From assembly GCF_949628215.1 (NCBI RefSeq), contig NC_134276.1, positions 126,542,125 to 126,606,124 of the forward strand: a DNA stretch of 64,000 nt, in the 5' to 3' direction. This DNA is from Phalacrocorax aristotelis. Taxonomy: Eukaryota; Chordata; Aves; Suliformes; Phalacrocoracidae. The translations under genes were made by a program, and so were the position numbers. The notes beneath the pieces were generated by a model. It was not told the origin of the DNA and did not search any database. It saw only the letters and a list, made by a program, of their open reading frames with translations. Within the stretch, counting starts at the first letter, position 1; each line of letters begins with the position of its first letter. Shown in pieces: positions 35,101-46,100 of the stretch.

Positions 35101-38100
35101 GTTTGCTCAAGAGCCTTTTTTTAAACTCCTGTTGTCTGGCAGCTGCCCCAAACCTCTGCATCATAAAAACACTGGCCTACAAGTACCACTTTTTTTTTTT
35201 TTGCCTTTTTAGCTTTTAATTCCTGAGTCTTTGCTATCCTTTATTGGACCTCTGTTATTGTATGTGGATCTAAAGCCTTTAGAAGGTTGGTTTATGTGCT
35301 TGCTCTTTGGCAGGCAGTGGATACTCTTGGTACAAAGATATTTTCCATTTGCATTTGCAAGTAACTTTCCTTTCCACAGATCTGTTTCAGCTGCCATAAG
35401 CAGATGTTTCTTAAGTGGCCTTACAGCTGTTACCTCTGCAGCAGGTGAGCTGGTACAAAAGGACTGAATGAGGAGGGAGAAAAGAGTGAAAGAACAGTGC
35501 TGAAAATACTCAGCATTCGAACAGTTGTAGTACAGGACAGCAATAGGTTGCTGAGCCCTTCAGTTTTCCATGACTGCACGAGCCAGGCTAAAGTGTCCAC
35601 AGCTGCAAAGATTGTGGAAAAACTTGCCTCTGAAATGGTATCTCAGTTTTAACCCCTAGCATTAAGTCAGCAATAACAAAATTTACTGTGCAATTACTAG
35701 ATTAAATTTCTCTCTGAGATCACTCTCTGCATTTTGCTCTAAAGGTTGGATTTAACTTCAGTCAAGGGCTTGAGCAGGTTCTGGTAGAGGCTGTTCTCCA
35801 GAATCTTCTGGTGAGGACTGAAAAAGTGAACTCCAGACCCTGTGACTGGGAAGGGATTTGGACCTGCTTATATCCAGTCATTTGTCAGAGGTTTTCTGTT
35901 CATGGGAGAGAAAAAGAGCTTCAGGCTCATAAAGGCTCACTTAAATCTATTTGAAGTAGTGGTGGAGCACTGAACTGATTACAAGCAACAAGTAAATAAC
36001 CACTGGAAATTGAGTAACTCTCTGGTGATAGTGCTGGGTGAAAAGTAATGGGCATTTGCAGATAAAGCCTTCAAGCTGTGGATACTGACATATTTCAGAT
36101 TATTTAACTAGGCTAAATATAGGAAGGCTGTCAAACTGAATGGGGGAGTTCCAAGCTTGTTCACTTTGCCATGAAGTGATTGTACCACAATCACAAATTA
36201 AGACTTACTTGGGAAAGTCATCCTTAGCTGCAATATTGGTATCTGATGAGCTTTACTCAGATAATAATGCTGGGAACTTTTTTCTCTTAGTGTTGTCTGC
36301 TGTGACTGCTGCTTCAAGGCAAGTCTAGTCTTTACAACAGTATATAGGTGTTTTATATTTCTGTTTTTTCCTGCACCTTACCTAGTCATAGGAAGCTTTT
36401 CTTCATCCCACTGATACCTCAAAGCTACCCTCTAGCTTGTTTCTAAGAAAATAGAAGAGGGAATAATACAAGATGCAAAAGCAGTCAGGGTGCCACAGAC
36501 ATCTCTTGTCCTACTTAGCTAAAACAACTCTGTTTCCTCTTTCTGTCATCCTGTGTGAAGTGGTTGGGATTACTCTCTGCTCTATTTATACAAGGGTCAG
36601 AAGGTTCACTGCAGTAGTGCCTATCTTTTAAGTGCACCAATAAATCAATTGCATGCCATGCAAACTTTCCTGCTAAGAAGGAGGATGTGTTTCCTTGAGA
36701 ACTCAGGTGACATGCGTTGTGATCTTTTTAGATGTCCATGCCCTTCAGAATGTGTGTATATCTCCCACTGTACCTCCTAAAGCTTTTGAAACTCTCCAGA
36801 GAGGAGGACCCAGCTACCCAAGAGCAGAAGAGCTCAGAGTTGCTGCATGAAATAGAGCACTGGGAGTGTTTTGGGTAAGCTGGGGAAGAGATGTTTTGTT
36901 TTTACCTTGAAAGATGTTTCCAGATACTTGTATCTGCAAGTTGACGAACATGCAGACAGCAGTATGTACTATTATGCTGGTCAGCCGAATATTATGTTGA
37001 AAGACTGGTTCAGCCAGTGGTCTAACTAGTCTACAGTTCTCTGGAAGTATGGTGGATTTTAGATGACCAGAGGGAGGATGTATAGGTGCTCTGAAATCCA
37101 TTTTGCTTTTTAGCTACCAGGTTTCCGACATGGATTCGGAAGTGTCCATATTAGCCCTGACATTGAAGGTTATTTGTGACAGCTTGTTTGTATGAGAATT
37201 TCCAGACTCCATTATATTCTGTCCTCCACAGCTGGGGGTCTGTCACTACAACCCAGGAGTAGGCCCTTTATGCCTAGAAGTAAAATATGCTCCTGGTCTC
37301 AGGTATAACTGACTGAAAAGTAATGCCACAAATGGTTTCTCAGGCCATCCACACACATACAGACACCCTTTCCTTTTTGTCCTCAGAAAGGGAACTATTT
37401 CAAAAAGAGGTTTTGGCAATTCTGAGTGGAAAACACAGACCTTGTGGGTGTAAGTGCAATATCGAGGACTGGAAACATATATTATCTGTTCTCTTCTTTC
37501 AAAGTGAGTTATATATTCTACCAGGGAACAGGTATCTTTTATCTCTGAAAGCATTAATGCAGCCAAAATAAAGTCACAGCAGTTTCTGGTTCAAAGGCAT
37601 GTACTTCAGTTGCCAAAAATCAAGGGTAGCGTTCACTGCTGAAGTTAACTGTGCGGGGCAGTGGTTTGGTCTGTCTTATAAAGCAGGTGCTGCAGAAGAA
37701 GTCTGAGTGCATTACTGCCGTACTTTAGGATGGAAAAAAAAATCCTACAGCGTACGTGGCACTTCAGGACATGGTTTAGGAGACATGGTAGTGTTGGGCT
37801 GATGGTTAGACAATGATGATCCTCGACGTCTTTCTCAACCTTAATGATTCTATAAGGATGCGGACATAACCTTGGATCAGCCACCGATATCCAGTAGCCA
37901 TTTGGCTGAGGTACTGTCAGAGAGAAGGTGTCAGTAAATGAAGCTGTTCTGGTGCTTAGTAGCCTTCCTAAGTGGAGCTGACTGCTCTGAACTCATGTAT
38001 TTAGCTCAATCAGCTAGCAGTGTTGGATCATGCATGGTGGAAGGGTGGAAGGGTCACCATGCCCTCCAACAGAAACTTGGGTCAGCTTTCCCGCTCTTCT

Positions 38101-38292
38101 TTTTCCCTCTCCCATTCCAGCATACCTGTTATTTTGGAACCCCGTTGCCTAGCACAGCCCCTGTGCTGTTACACAGGGACCATGGCAAACTGGCTGACTG
38201 TAGACGTTTGCACACGATGTGAACAGTATCTGTTGAACATGGCTTCCAGTCAACAGCTGAGCGTCCCTCTCAGGAGAATTTCCTGGCCTTGA
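20559..38292 (+). CDS. Spire-family actin nucleator (divergent paralogue)
   Basis: Spire proteins bind actin through WH2 repeats, partner with formins through the KIND domain, and act on vesicle membranes. Coding exons: 20559-20799, 21593-21624, 22088-22252, 23026-23151, 23441-23506, 26421-26582, 28650-28718, 29201-29330, 30555-30679, 32000-32105, 32644-32795, 33965-34096, 35380-35444, 36291-36318, 36732-36874 and 38121-38292. All phases agree, giving 637 aa (human SPIRE1 about 756, SPIRE2 about 714). Order: KIND (residues 12-188), WH2 cluster (210-325), linker, Spir-box position (about 470-490), cysteine-rich FYVE-like domain (503-620). The WH2 C helix is missing. An upstream ATG is excluded by an in-frame stop at 20541-20543 unless a 5' exon is spliced in. 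A possible extra exon near 37114 was left out. The linker exons 30555-32795 rest mainly on splice sites and phase. Identity as Spire is firm; which paralogue is not. Confidence 0.9.
23441..29330 (+). CDS. Spire-like exons 5-8: WH2 actin-binding cluster
   Basis: Exon 6 (26421-26582) starts in phase 0 with [20 protein letters not shown], equivalent to WH2-A ([21 protein letters not shown]). It continues to [17 protein letters not shown], equivalent to WH2-B. Exon 7 (28650-28718) codes 23 residues against 31 in human and lacks the HEIILDFIRSRP helix of WH2-C; only the downstream HLKPVLERKLK strand motif remains. Exon 8 (29201-29330) carries [18 protein letters not shown], equivalent to WH2-D. 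Exon boundaries match those expected for SPIRE1. Confidence 0.88.
29541..30315 (-). repeat. CR1 LINE, minus orientation, in Spire-like intron 8
   Basis: The plus strand begins ATCACAGAATGGTTGGGGTT, the reverse complement of a CR1 3' end. The minus-strand frame at 29923-30234 reads [13 protein letters not shown] and [15 protein letters not shown], followed by [15 protein letters not shown], the conserved C-terminus of CR1 ORF2. It is about 775 bp long, broken by frameshifts, and the longest clearly avian CR1 piece here. Confidence 0.93.
33965..38292 (+). CDS. Spire-like exons 12-16: Spir-box region and FYVE-like zinc domain
   Basis: Exon 12 reads [20 protein letters not shown] and TMMVLEGQ where SPIRE1 has its Spir-box; similarity is weak. 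Exon 13 (35380-35444) gives [20 protein letters not shown], and exon 14 (36291-36318) gives VVCCDCCFK, aligned with the CFCC...CQFC...VCSQCCKK zinc ligands. Exon 15 (36732-36874) continues [16 protein letters not shown], matching MRLPSKPYSTLPIFSL. The last exon reads [18 protein letters not shown], matching DWSTMEVCVDCKKF. Four CxxC pairs are therefore kept, although the domain is split by three introns. The stop is TGA at 38290-38292. Confidence 0.85.
37640..37862 (+). repeat. Probable CR1-type 3' end fragment, plus orientation
   Basis: The sequence GACATGGTTTAGGAGACATGG leads to GTGTTGGGCTGATGGTTAGA and ends CAACCTTAATGATTCTATAA. This resembles avian LINE 3' ends that terminate in ATTCTATG repeats. 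It sits in the last intron of the Spire-like gene. Family assignment is by pattern only. Confidence 0.5.
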
Positions 38293-38390
38293 ACCAAACT
38301 GGAATGACTCTACCATACATCTCTCCTGTCACTTATTCTGTACCTGAAGTAAATGAAGCAGCTTTATGCACCTACTGACGTAAAGGCCTG

Positions 38391-38396
38391 AATAAA
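38391..38396 (+). terminator. Poly(A) signal candidate for the Spire-like gene
   Basis: AATAAA 98 nt after the stop codon. A second AATAAA at 38517-38522 lies in a more U-rich setting and may be the main site. Confidence 0.55.
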
Positions 38397-38540
38397 AGAC
38401 CTCCCTGCTAGTTTGTCTAAGCAGGAAGCACAGTTAGTATTTAATGTATTGTGAATCATTATAAAACTTTGCGGTTTTTAGAACTGTTTTAATTCTTTTT
38501 ATGTGTTTTGGGGGAAAATAAATGTTGAAGCACTATCATG

Positions 38541-39016
38541 CCTCTAGCATTTCTTCCTTTACACCTGCAGTTGTCATTGCTCTGTGGCACCATCTGCATT
38601 CACGGCTGTGAAGGCTTTGCCCTATGTAATAGGAATAGAGGTTTCCCTGTACTTGAGAGTCTTGGAAAGTGGAGCTCTTAGTTGTGTGATCACATCACCA
38701 TGTATTTTGCAAACACTTACTCCTTGATAACTCACTAAAAAGCACTTATAACTCATTGCTCTGGTGCACGTAACACTGGCAATGGCTCTCGGGCAGCTTG
38801 CTCAGTGTGGTTGCATAGGAAGCTAGCTGTTAGTTTGGTTTTTGTCTGTACGCTATCCATGCTTTGCCACCAGAGCTCTCTGGTGCCCGTCATTGAAGTA
38901 CCTAGTATCTCTCAATGCCATCATCACCTGAGGGGCAGATGGTCATTCTTGAGAGATTCTTGCCCTCTGTATTGGCCTTAAGCTTTGCCCTGAGCTAAAC
39001 TGGACTATTACAACAT
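38541..39016. other. Intergenic, no feature recognised
   Basis: Between the Spire-like 3' end and the solo LTR target site. Nothing supported. Confidence 0.3.
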
Positions 39017-39021
39017 ATGAC
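39017..39021. repeat. Target site duplication, left copy
   Basis: ATGAC, repeated exactly at 39501-39505 on the other side of the LTR. Confidence 0.85.
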
Positions 39022-39500
39022 TGTTGTGGCTTAGCGGCAGCTCAGCCCCACACAGCCGCTCGCTCACTCCCCCACCGGTAGATGGGGGAGAGAATCAGAA
39101 GGGTAACGCTCGTGGGTTGGGATAAGAACAGTTTAATAATTAAAATTAAAAGAAACAACAGTAGAAATGCAATGTAAAGGAGAACAACGAGAGGCGCAAA
39201 GCCCCGAGGGAGGGGAGATGGGGAACGAACCGCCGAAACAAACCGCACGCGCCGCAGCCGCCCACTGACCCGATGCCGCGCCGCCTCCGCGCTGCCACTG
39301 CCCCCCCCCCCCAATATATTGGTCATGGTGTCACGTGGTATGGAATGAACCTGCCATTGGCCAGTCGGGGTCAGCCGTCCCCACCATGGCCCTGCCCCTC
39401 CCAGCCCCCCCCCCGCCACGCGGCAGAGCGCGGGAAGCTGGAAAGGTAGCCGACCCCCACAGTGAGGAGAATCAACCCCTTCTCAGCCAAAACCAGCACA
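39022..39500 (-). mobile_element. Solo LTR of an ERVL-like endogenous retrovirus
   Basis: 479 bp bounded by TG...CA (TGTTGTGGC ... CCAGCACA) and flanked by a perfect 5-bp duplication ATGAC (39017-39021 and 39501-39505). The ends match a common bird LTR whose usual orientation begins TGTGCTGGTTTTGGCTG, so this copy lies on the minus strand. The 5-bp duplication fits ERVL-type elements. No internal viral genes are present, so it is a product of LTR-LTR recombination. It contains two poly-C tracts and many CpGs. Confidence 0.9.
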
Positions 39501-39505
39501 ATGAC
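39501..39505. repeat. Target site duplication, right copy
   Basis: ATGAC directly after the terminal CA of the LTR, matching 39017-39021. Confidence 0.85.
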
Positions 39506-41500
39506 AGTCTAGAAAAATAATGTTTTGGGAAATTCTTTGTGTGGTTAAAATAAAAAATGGGATATTTGGTGGTATGTCTGTTTCTCCCCAGGAACTGTTT
39601 GTATGGAAGGGGGTATAGGTGCTCTGGTAGAGTTCTCCCTGGTGTGTTTTCCAAGACCTGAATAGACGGTGTTGAAGGATGCAATGGACTTGAAGTTGGA
39701 ATGAGTCATGCTGAAGAAAATCGTGGCTGGGAAGGGCCAGTTCTTCTAGATAGAGGAGAAGGGAAGACAGACATACTTAAGCTGAGCCCAAGGTCTGCAT
39801 CCAAACTGCAAGAAGGGTCAATAGCTCCCGTTGACTTGTGCTGGCCCAACTCTGCTTCTCCTAAACTGCCTGTCTGCAAGTTGTTGCCTACTTGCAGGTT
39901 TGGGCAAGCTCTGCAAGTAAATGAAGTGGGGGGAAGCTGGAGCTTGTGCTTCCTTTTGGAGCAAGTTCAAGTGTTCCTGTTCCTTCAGTCAATTAGGAGG
40001 GGTGCAGCCTGCCTGCCCAGGTCCTCTGCTGCATGTGCTAATTGCTGGTGCTGCTGGGAGGCACATCCATATTAGGCAGGTGGGCTCCTTGCAGGCTGCA
40101 GAGAATGGCAGCCAAGCCACAGCTGCGCTTGCTGGCAAGATGGGCGCGGCCTCGGGCCGGGGGCATGAGGTACTTTTGGACGCTTGCTGAGTGAGGTAGT
40201 TTAGATAGAGCTAGAAATGAGCTGCTATCAGCCTGTTTTGATTAATGTGCAAGCCCAGAACGCTTCTCAGAGTCTGGGTGCAGCAGTATGGAGAGACAGT
40301 GTCTGTATGGCACTGAGGGAGACTTCAGTTTACCTGGAGAGCAAAGGTGGTTCTACATTCTGTGTCTCTGTCTGCTGTGGTGCCATGTGGGCTCCTTTTA
40401 CTGGCTTCCCCTTTTCCTACCTTGTGACTACAACTGGGGTGAGGAAATGCCCTCACTGCGGAACAAACAGCCAAAGGGGCAGTGGGGTGGGTGAATGCGA
40501 AGGGACAGCCTGACCTTCCCCGCCTATCCCTGATCCTAGCAAGCTGTTGAGAAGACCTGTGTTCCCATCACTCCTCTCTACTGGTTGCATTGGCCCCGGA
40601 GTGGGCTAGTAAAACTTCTGCCCCCTGTGCAGGAGTGATGTCTAGTGCTTCTTCAACTCTGGTGTGCAGCCATTGCTCCTGACCATGGCAACTCATGACA
40701 GCTTGTGGGGGCAGGCTTACTAGAAGTGTATATCTGTTTAAACACAGCCAAAAGAGCCTGGTCATCTCCTTTCCCTGGCAAATGGGAGCCCTTCAGACAA
40801 AGTGGAGGCTAGGGCTTACTGGAGAGCCACGGAGTGCAGGGTGGAACAGGCACAGGCATCACACCAGCAGCCTGAAGCCAGGATGCAGAGTGGGAGAATG
40901 TCACATCTGGGACCAAGCCTTATACGCACCAAGAGCTGCAGCACTTTCCAGGCATGCAGAAGTCACTGTGCAAATCCTGTTCTGTTTTGAGCCCCTGAAA
41001 GGTGATGGTTTCAAGGAAAGCCTTCCTTCTGCAAGCACATGGAAGGGTTTGATCTGTTTTCTAGTCTTTTGCTGGTTCCTCTCATCATATGGACCAAAGC
41101 CTCCCTTGCTCAGAGTCAACTGATTCTAGTTCTTGGTGTTGTGTTCAGGTGAAACTTGGCTTTGGGCATGGTGACCTCCTGGTATTCTCCCACCACTGCA
41201 GAAAGCAGTCTGTTTCCAGGCTCTGGCACTGGGTCCCTTCACACAGATCCTAGTACCTTAAAACACAGCTGCAGTCTTTAGTCCTGTCCCAGTAGTGAAG
41301 CATGACTGAAAAATGGGAAAATAAATCTAATTATTCTACTGGTAATGGCAGGAACCTGGACTGGGGCAGTGGGAGCAGAGGAGGGAGATGTGTCTAGTCA
41401 AGCCTACTTTTACCTTGTTTCCTCCTCAGATCAGCTCTGTACCCACTGATCTTTGAAGCCAGCAAGGGGCAGGCAGGACTGAGCTGGGACGCCTTTTATT
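39506..41500. other. Intergenic, no gene recognised
   Basis: Unique-looking sequence without an exon, repeat family or long conserved frame that I can support on either strand. Confidence 0.35.
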
Positions 41501-41509
41501 TCAGCCTGG

Positions 41510-41910
41510 GGCCTCTGAGGAGAGACCCGCGGAGCCGCGGCGGCTCTGTCCCAGCTGGGCACCCGGGTACGGGGGCGACGAAGCTCCGCGCCTTGCCCTC
41601 ACCCCTGCAAGCAGCACCTGCAGGCAGTGCCTCAGGGGGCGGCCTGAGGCGGGAGCCTCTCTCGGCCGCCCCCCCGCCCTGGCTAACGGCTCCCGCCGGT
41701 TCCAACGGCTGCCGCTCCGGCAGGGGGCAGCCACGGGCCGCGCTGCCCGCCGGAGCCGGGCCCGCCAGGGGCCGGGGCCGGGGCCGGCGGGCCCCGGGGA
41801 AGCGGCAGGGTGCTTGGCGGGCGGGAGCAGGTGGAGGTGCTGGGTAACCCCCAGCGTGCCTGGCGGTGCCGAGTTACCAGATTCTTTATTGCCCGGGCCC
41901 CGTCCGTAGC
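41510..41910. promoter_or_regulatory. Orphan CpG island, candidate promoter
   Basis: About 400 bp of very high GC with many CpGs, including a tandem GGGGCC/GGGCCG run at about 41765-41800. It lies 3.2 kb beyond the end of the Spire-like gene and has no coding exon attached. By human gene order (CD200R1, NEPRO, BOC), it could be the promoter and non-coding first exon of BOC on the plus strand. That assignment is inference. Confidence 0.55.
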
Positions 41911-42449
41911 CACTGCTAGGAAACAAAAGCTATTTTTACTATCCTCATTTATTTTCATTTTTTTGTCTGTCCCACGGTGCTCCCCCGAGCCCCGGTCCTG
42001 GGAGGGTCCCAGTGGGCAGTTCCCACTGGCAGGCCTGGCCTGGGCAACCGCGGTGGGGAGGCGAGGGGTGGCTGGGGTGAGGGGGAAAGTGAGGGTGCAT
42101 GGGACAGGGGCAGCTGGGGCAGAGACACAGCAAAACAAAAAGGAGTTTTTAGGTGGGGATGAGAAGCCTGGCTGCAGTAAGGTTGTGTGGCAAAGTCATT
42201 TGGTGTTTGATGCTTGAAGCCAGCTGGGAAAACACGTTACTGTAGAAAGTAGGTACAAACCTACTTGAATAACCTCATCCAAGGCACCACTGCCAGTAAT
42301 TTCTTGTTCAAGGGAAAGGTGGTTTTGAGTGGGGTTTCATGCTACATCCAATTCAGTTCGGCTTAATTTCTTTTTCTTGTGTTATAACGGATAACCATAA
42401 GGACATCATATTTTATGCATGAAGTAAAACTGTAGATGTGGTGTCGGGC
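41911..42449. other. Downstream of the CpG island, no gene recognised
   Basis: Moderately GC-rich at first, then ordinary composition. No coding exon supported. A splice donor of a non-coding exon could lie here but cannot be chosen by eye. Confidence 0.3.
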
Positions 42450-43110
42450 AGGATTAGATTCTAAAACTATGTGGGCAAATTGGGGAAATAGTCTGGAAGA
42501 AACAGGAGGCAGTTGAATAAGGGTAAGTGGAAGGTCGTACACTGGAGCAGCAATATGAACTCCCCAAGTACAGGGGAGGGAGGGATGGGTTAAGTAGCAA
42601 TTCTTCAGAAAAAAGGATCAAAAGCTGAATGTGAGTCAGCTATGTCATGGTGTTGAGGTGATGGAAAAATAAGTTGAGGGGACATGTGGGGTAATTGGAT
42701 CCAGCCCAGCGGAGAGCAGAAAGAATGAGCGGAAGTTGAGAAACCATTACCTACCGGGGAAGCCTGAAAGAACTGAAATTCTCTAACCCAAAGGAGGAGA
42801 GAACTGAAGTCTTTAAGCACATAAAAGGACATAATCTTTGCTCCTTGTCTGTGATGGAGAAGAGGAAAAAAAAAAAGAAGAAAGAAGCTTAAGTCACAGC
42901 AGGAAAGACTCAATTTAGATGTTAGGAAAAACTTTCTAATGACAGGGATAATAAAGAATAGACTGCCTGGGGAGTGGAGAGCTTTAAGATCAAGTTAAGC
43001 AACATCTGTCAGTGGTGTCCAAGGTTTAGGTGATCCTGCCTTGGGTTAGTGGGATGGACTGGTCTGACCTTTCAAGGTCCCTTTCAGCCCTCATTTTTCA
43101 GTGGTTCTGC
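42450..43110 (+). repeat. CR1 LINE 3' portion, plus orientation
   Basis: The sequence AACTGAAGTCTTTAAGCACA, the AGGAAAAACTTTCTAATGACAGG block and the end GTCTGACCTTTCAAGGTCCC follow the avian CR1 3' UTR order. Decayed by substitutions; it ends near 43110 without intact terminal repeats. Confidence 0.8.
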
Positions 43111-46100
43111 AGGCCGACATTAATCTTCTTAATGGTATTTAAACAGTCAGCAGCTTCTCTTAAGTAACTGCTAGCAAGTTGCTTCTCTTGCCTGCGGTTT
43201 AAAATTAACTTAATTTCCATGCATCACTTTCACCCTCCAGCTCCTAAGTCCTGCATAGCCAACCGGCAGCTGAATTCCTTGACTGCTTGTCAGTACCTTC
43301 CTTGTGTCTCCGTAGCTATACACAATGAAGAAGGGATAGAAGTGCTGCATATCAGTGGCTATGTCACCAGTGTGAGGGGGGCCTCCTTTTCTGCACGTAT
43401 ACATAGGAGATACAGTCCCCCTTCTTGTGAGAGCTGGATCTCATATGTTATTATTTCATTTTGTGTGCTCCAGGGACATGCCTTTCCACATTGCCTGCAG
43501 CTTTCTGAGGGAGCTTCTCATGTCCTGCCTCTGGCAAAGGCTGGACTGTATCTGAAAGGAGTCATGTCAGATCATGGGTCTTCAATGTCAGTTTGTCACA
43601 GGTCAAGGCTTGTGTGTCTAAGCCCAGACACTGCATAATGTGTGTGGCACTTGTGCATAATGATGTGTACAGGAACAGATGTTGTAATTCCTACATTGTC
43701 CACAAGTAATCTCTCTTCAAATGGTGCAATCACCAGAAAGTAGGATTCTGTGGTGTGAAGTTGGCCCTCGGTATGGAAGCGTGTCCTTCCGCCCTTTGAA
43801 ACTACTAGTGAAGGTGAATTAAGTTTTTCATTCTGCCCATCTGTCAAGAGGGGGACAAGAAGCCAGGCCATGATAAGCAGTATCTGCAATCCTTGTCTAG
43901 TGTCCTTAGAAAACAGGAGAGCAGGTGGTTGTGTCCTGAAGGCAGGGTGTCTGCAAACTTCTTAGTTTTTTGCTTAAAACAGATGGCATTTCCATAGCTG
44001 GGAAAAACTGTCCCTAAAGAGAGCGGGAACCACTGCCTGGAAATCCTCATCTTTGGAACAGAACTCCTGCCCAGCACTGAGCTACACCTATGGATTGTGA
44101 CTCAGGTGATGCTGCTCAGTGTGACCATGAAAACTGGGTGGGTATGGCACCAAGAGGATCACTGGCCTTGCATCACAGCTAGGAGATCAGTGGTAGAGGA
44201 GATATCCATAAACAAAACCAGGTTATTCAAAGTCAGGAAAACATGAGGCTTCCAAACCTTCATTGCATCCTCCTTAGATATTTACCTAAAACCGAAAAGA
44301 TGACATTGATATAGCTGGGGAAAATTGTCCCTAATGAGAGGGGGAACCACAAGTGTCTTATCTGCCCACAGAGAAGCAGTCACAATTTCTCCCACTAATC
44401 TTCTCCAGTGGTTTTAACCAGCCAAGGTAGTTGTGGACCAGATACACAGACCTTCACATTCGGTTTTGTTAACAGAGCAAGATCTAGCCTACCTCTGTGT
44501 GACAGGTAAGTATTAAGAACCTTATTTTGTACGTGGGAGTAACGTATAAAGAAACAAATTGGCCACTGCAGCAGCAGGTTGGAACACAGGGTCTTTCACT
44601 CTTGGCCCTGAGCTCCTGCTTCCAGACCGTGCTGCCAGCTCTGAGATGTGGCGGGGGGGTTGTTATTTATACACATAATAAAACACCACCTGAATGCAGC
44701 TGGAGTCCTACCTTTGAGCAACATTAACATGCTTGTGACTTCATTTACAGCTATTTCACTTTGCCCCTCTTGATGCTGGGAATGAGAGTTTCAGGTGTGC
44801 TCCCCTTGAAAAAAAACACTGTGAAATATGCATATGTTAAAGTTGGTTGTGCTTTTGTGGAGCCTATATCCCAAACTATACAGTAGCTGCTTTGTGCACA
44901 AATTGTACAAAGGCACAGTTCCACTCTAGTGAAAATGTATTTATCAGAACCACGGCAGTATGAATCCAACTCATTGAATAAGACCTCAGTTTTTTTAAGA
45001 CAATGTTAGGAAAAATACAAGTACAGCAAGCTCATAAGGCCCTTGCAAGGTAAGGGTGAAGCAAGCTTATGCTTTAATTGCTGTGACTTGGGAGAGGTTT
45101 TTTGGAAGTGCTATAAAAATCATAAGCTTTCTTCAGATATTCTGAACTCTGCTGTATCCCACGGGATTCAGGGGAAGGATGAGATTAGCCACCAAATGTA
45201 AGTTTATTTGAACGAAGCAATTTATATAAAGTGCAGTGGGATATTTCAAGACAAGAGGAAATTTGGACCTTTTTTTTATTTTTTGCCCAGGCACCACCAC
45301 CTGGGGAAATCAGGTCCAGCTACACTTGAGCACCCTGCGTTTTGGGGATTGCAAACTCAAAGGTTTCCCATATGAGGGGTGTTGCCAGCTGCAGTGAGCT
45401 TGATCTCTGCTTAGCTCTGGAGCTGGAGCCAGACTGCATGCTAACACAGTATGGCTGCAGGCCTTTTTGGTGTTTTTCCTCTGTGGAGTTTTTATGAGAC
45501 CATATCTGTCAAACGTATGTGTGAAGATAAATCAAACAAGCACAGCCACAGCTATTAAATAAATGTGAAATCTGAGTGGCTTCCACCAGCCCCTCTGTCC
45601 CTCCCCCTCAGCTGCCGTGTGTGCTGAGTGTTTTACAGAAACAGGACAGTGAAGGATGACTGGTTATGAGAAAGGGAAAGCGGGGGGGGAGGCAGCTCCT
45701 AGGGAAGGGGGTGATTTCCTTGCAGGGGGAAGCAGAGAGCTACAAGGTGGGTGTGGGGCTCATGCTGCTGAAATATTTGGGGCTGGAAAGAGCCTGTTTT
45801 GGATCTCGATGACTTTTGAAGAAGGAAAGACTCAACAAATTCCATCGGGGATGTGATCTGACTGCTGTCATGGCATTCAAAGTGCAGTGAACATGGGGAG
45901 TCAGCAGAGGAGGCAAGAAGGCACGCTGTGCAGCTGTGTAATGAGGTAGTAATTCTCTGACCATGTTTGGGCTAATGCTGTGTGAGCACCATGAGGTTGC
46001 TGCACCATGAATACCAAAGCATGAGAAGGACATGAAGCTTCTACATGCCTCACAGGCTGTCTTCTGGAAAATAAAATAATCTTGACCTGATCACCACTCA

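Noticed and set aside
37114-37170. Extra Spire-like exon after a TTTTTAG acceptor ([13 protein letters not shown])
   Set aside because: No donor of suitable phase before the stop; the exons on either side join in phase without it.
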